Source: Acidobacteriota bacterium (lineage in GTDB: Bacteria; Acidobacteriota; Terriglobia; Terriglobales; Acidobacteriaceae). From it: a stretch of 6,982 nt of DNA. The DNA lies in the NCBI GenBank assembly GCA_021851465.1, contig JAJZDL010000152.1, positions 1 to 6,982 of the forward strand, given 5' to 3'. Position 1 is the stretch's first letter. Each line of letters begins with the position of its first letter. A program made the position numbers and the translations under genes. The notes beneath the pieces were generated by a model. It saw only the letters and a program-made list of their open reading frames with translations, was not told where the DNA came from and did not search any database. Below are positions 6,716 to 6,982 of this stretch, one piece after another.

Positions 6716-6841
6716 CGCCCAGCCTCGCTCTCCACTCGTTGCGCCGTACCGCACGTCTCCGTCATCGCACTACTCTAATGCCTGGGCCGCGGCGAGGTCA
6801 CGCCTGCGCGCGTACAACCGCGCAGATCCACTCGCACAACT

Positions 6842-6855
6842 GGCATTCAAATGCC
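6842..6855. promoter_or_regulatory. Palindrome GGCATT-CA-AATGCC in the divergent intergenic region
   Basis: Perfect 6-bp arms are separated by two bases, ending 25 nt before the ATG of the receiver-domain gene. It lies between two divergently read genes, where an operator could affect either. Clear -35/-10 boxes are not visible around it. The rest of 6716-6880 shows nothing else I can support. Confidence 0.3.
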
Positions 6856-6880
6856 TCGCCTGATACTCTTCAGGGCAGCC

Positions 6881-6982
6881 ATGACGTCGCAACCCAGCCC
6901 GGCGTGCGTGCTGGTCGTCGACGACGACCCTATGAGCCGCGACCTGCTCGCGGTGCTGCTCCATGCAGAGGGATAGATCGGA
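6881..6982 (+). CDS. Response regulator, receiver-domain N-terminus (cut at window end)
   Basis: The first ~31 residues of a CheY-like receiver domain are visible. The hydrophobic strand CVLVV is followed by DDD at residues 14-16, the acidic pocket that binds Mg2+ next to the phosphorylated Asp. PMSRDLLAVLLHAEG then forms the first helix and the turn. In this family an aromatic residue, usually Tyr, follows EG. AGGG at 6872-6875 is a fair Shine-Dalgarno site 5 nt before the ATG. The apparent TAG at 6974-6976 falls exactly at the expected Tyr codon and is formed from the adapter-like bases at the end, so I treat the gene as cut by the contig end and not as a 31-aa peptide. The output domain and any kinase partner would lie to the right. 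Confidence 0.75.
6975..6982 (+). other. Probable Illumina adapter residue at contig end
   Basis: The last eight bases, AGATCGGA, are identical to the first eight of the common TruSeq adapter (AGATCGGAAGAGC). They lie exactly at the 3' end and introduce a stop into an otherwise good receiver domain. This suggests untrimmed adapter and not genomic sequence. Confidence 0.65.

Noticed and set aside
5627..6778. 383-codon plus-strand frame opposite the DUF3999-like gene
   Set aside because: The translation is Arg/His/Pro-rich low complexity. The minus-strand frame has a signal peptide, a membrane anchor and a good ribosome site.

Overview
The window is GC-rich with dense, high-GC coding. It carries the end of a haem gene, a purine gene fused operon-style to cvpA, a free-standing Fis-type regulator, a TPR-secretin, a membrane-anchored DUF3999-like protein and the first codons of a response regulator. 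The gene set and protein style (long-form PurC, small Fis-like HTH protein with a GNQCKAA..LGMHRNTLSRTL motif, secretin with an N-terminal TPR) look to me like an Acidobacteriota genome of the Terriglobia/Acidobacteriaceae type. That assignment rests on recall of the families and was not checked by search.

Left part, plus strand (1-2163): the 3' end of hemD (uroporphyrinogen-III synthase) is followed after 45 nt by purC (SAICAR synthase), which overlaps cvpA by 4 nt (ATGA). The three genes probably form one transcription unit joining haem and purine biosynthesis to a CvpA-type membrane protein.

Middle, plus strand (2164-5008): a 130-nt gap with a tandem ATCAATTG repeat precedes a TTG-started Fis-like DNA-binding protein. 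A 270-nt gap with one clean inverted repeat follows. Then comes a 707-aa exported secretin with a signal peptide, a Pro/Gln-rich linker, a TPR-like hairpin, N-domains and the secretin barrel. No other secretion or pilus genes are in view, so its system cannot be named from here.

Right part (5009-6982): a convergent gap separates the secretin from a minus-strand gene for a signal-peptide-bearing, C-terminally anchored DUF3999-like protein. A divergent gap with a small palindrome leads to a plus-strand CheY-like receiver domain that breaks off at the window end. The last eight bases (AGATCGGA) equal the start of the common Illumina adapter, and they create the apparent stop in the receiver domain. 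I read this as a contig end with adapter residue, not a biological truncation.

I found no CRISPR array, tRNA, rRNA, insertion sequence or obvious novel defence system. The most useful observations are the adapter-like contig end, the insertion-bearing TPR-secretin with its neighbouring Fis-like regulator, and the purC-cvpA coupling.
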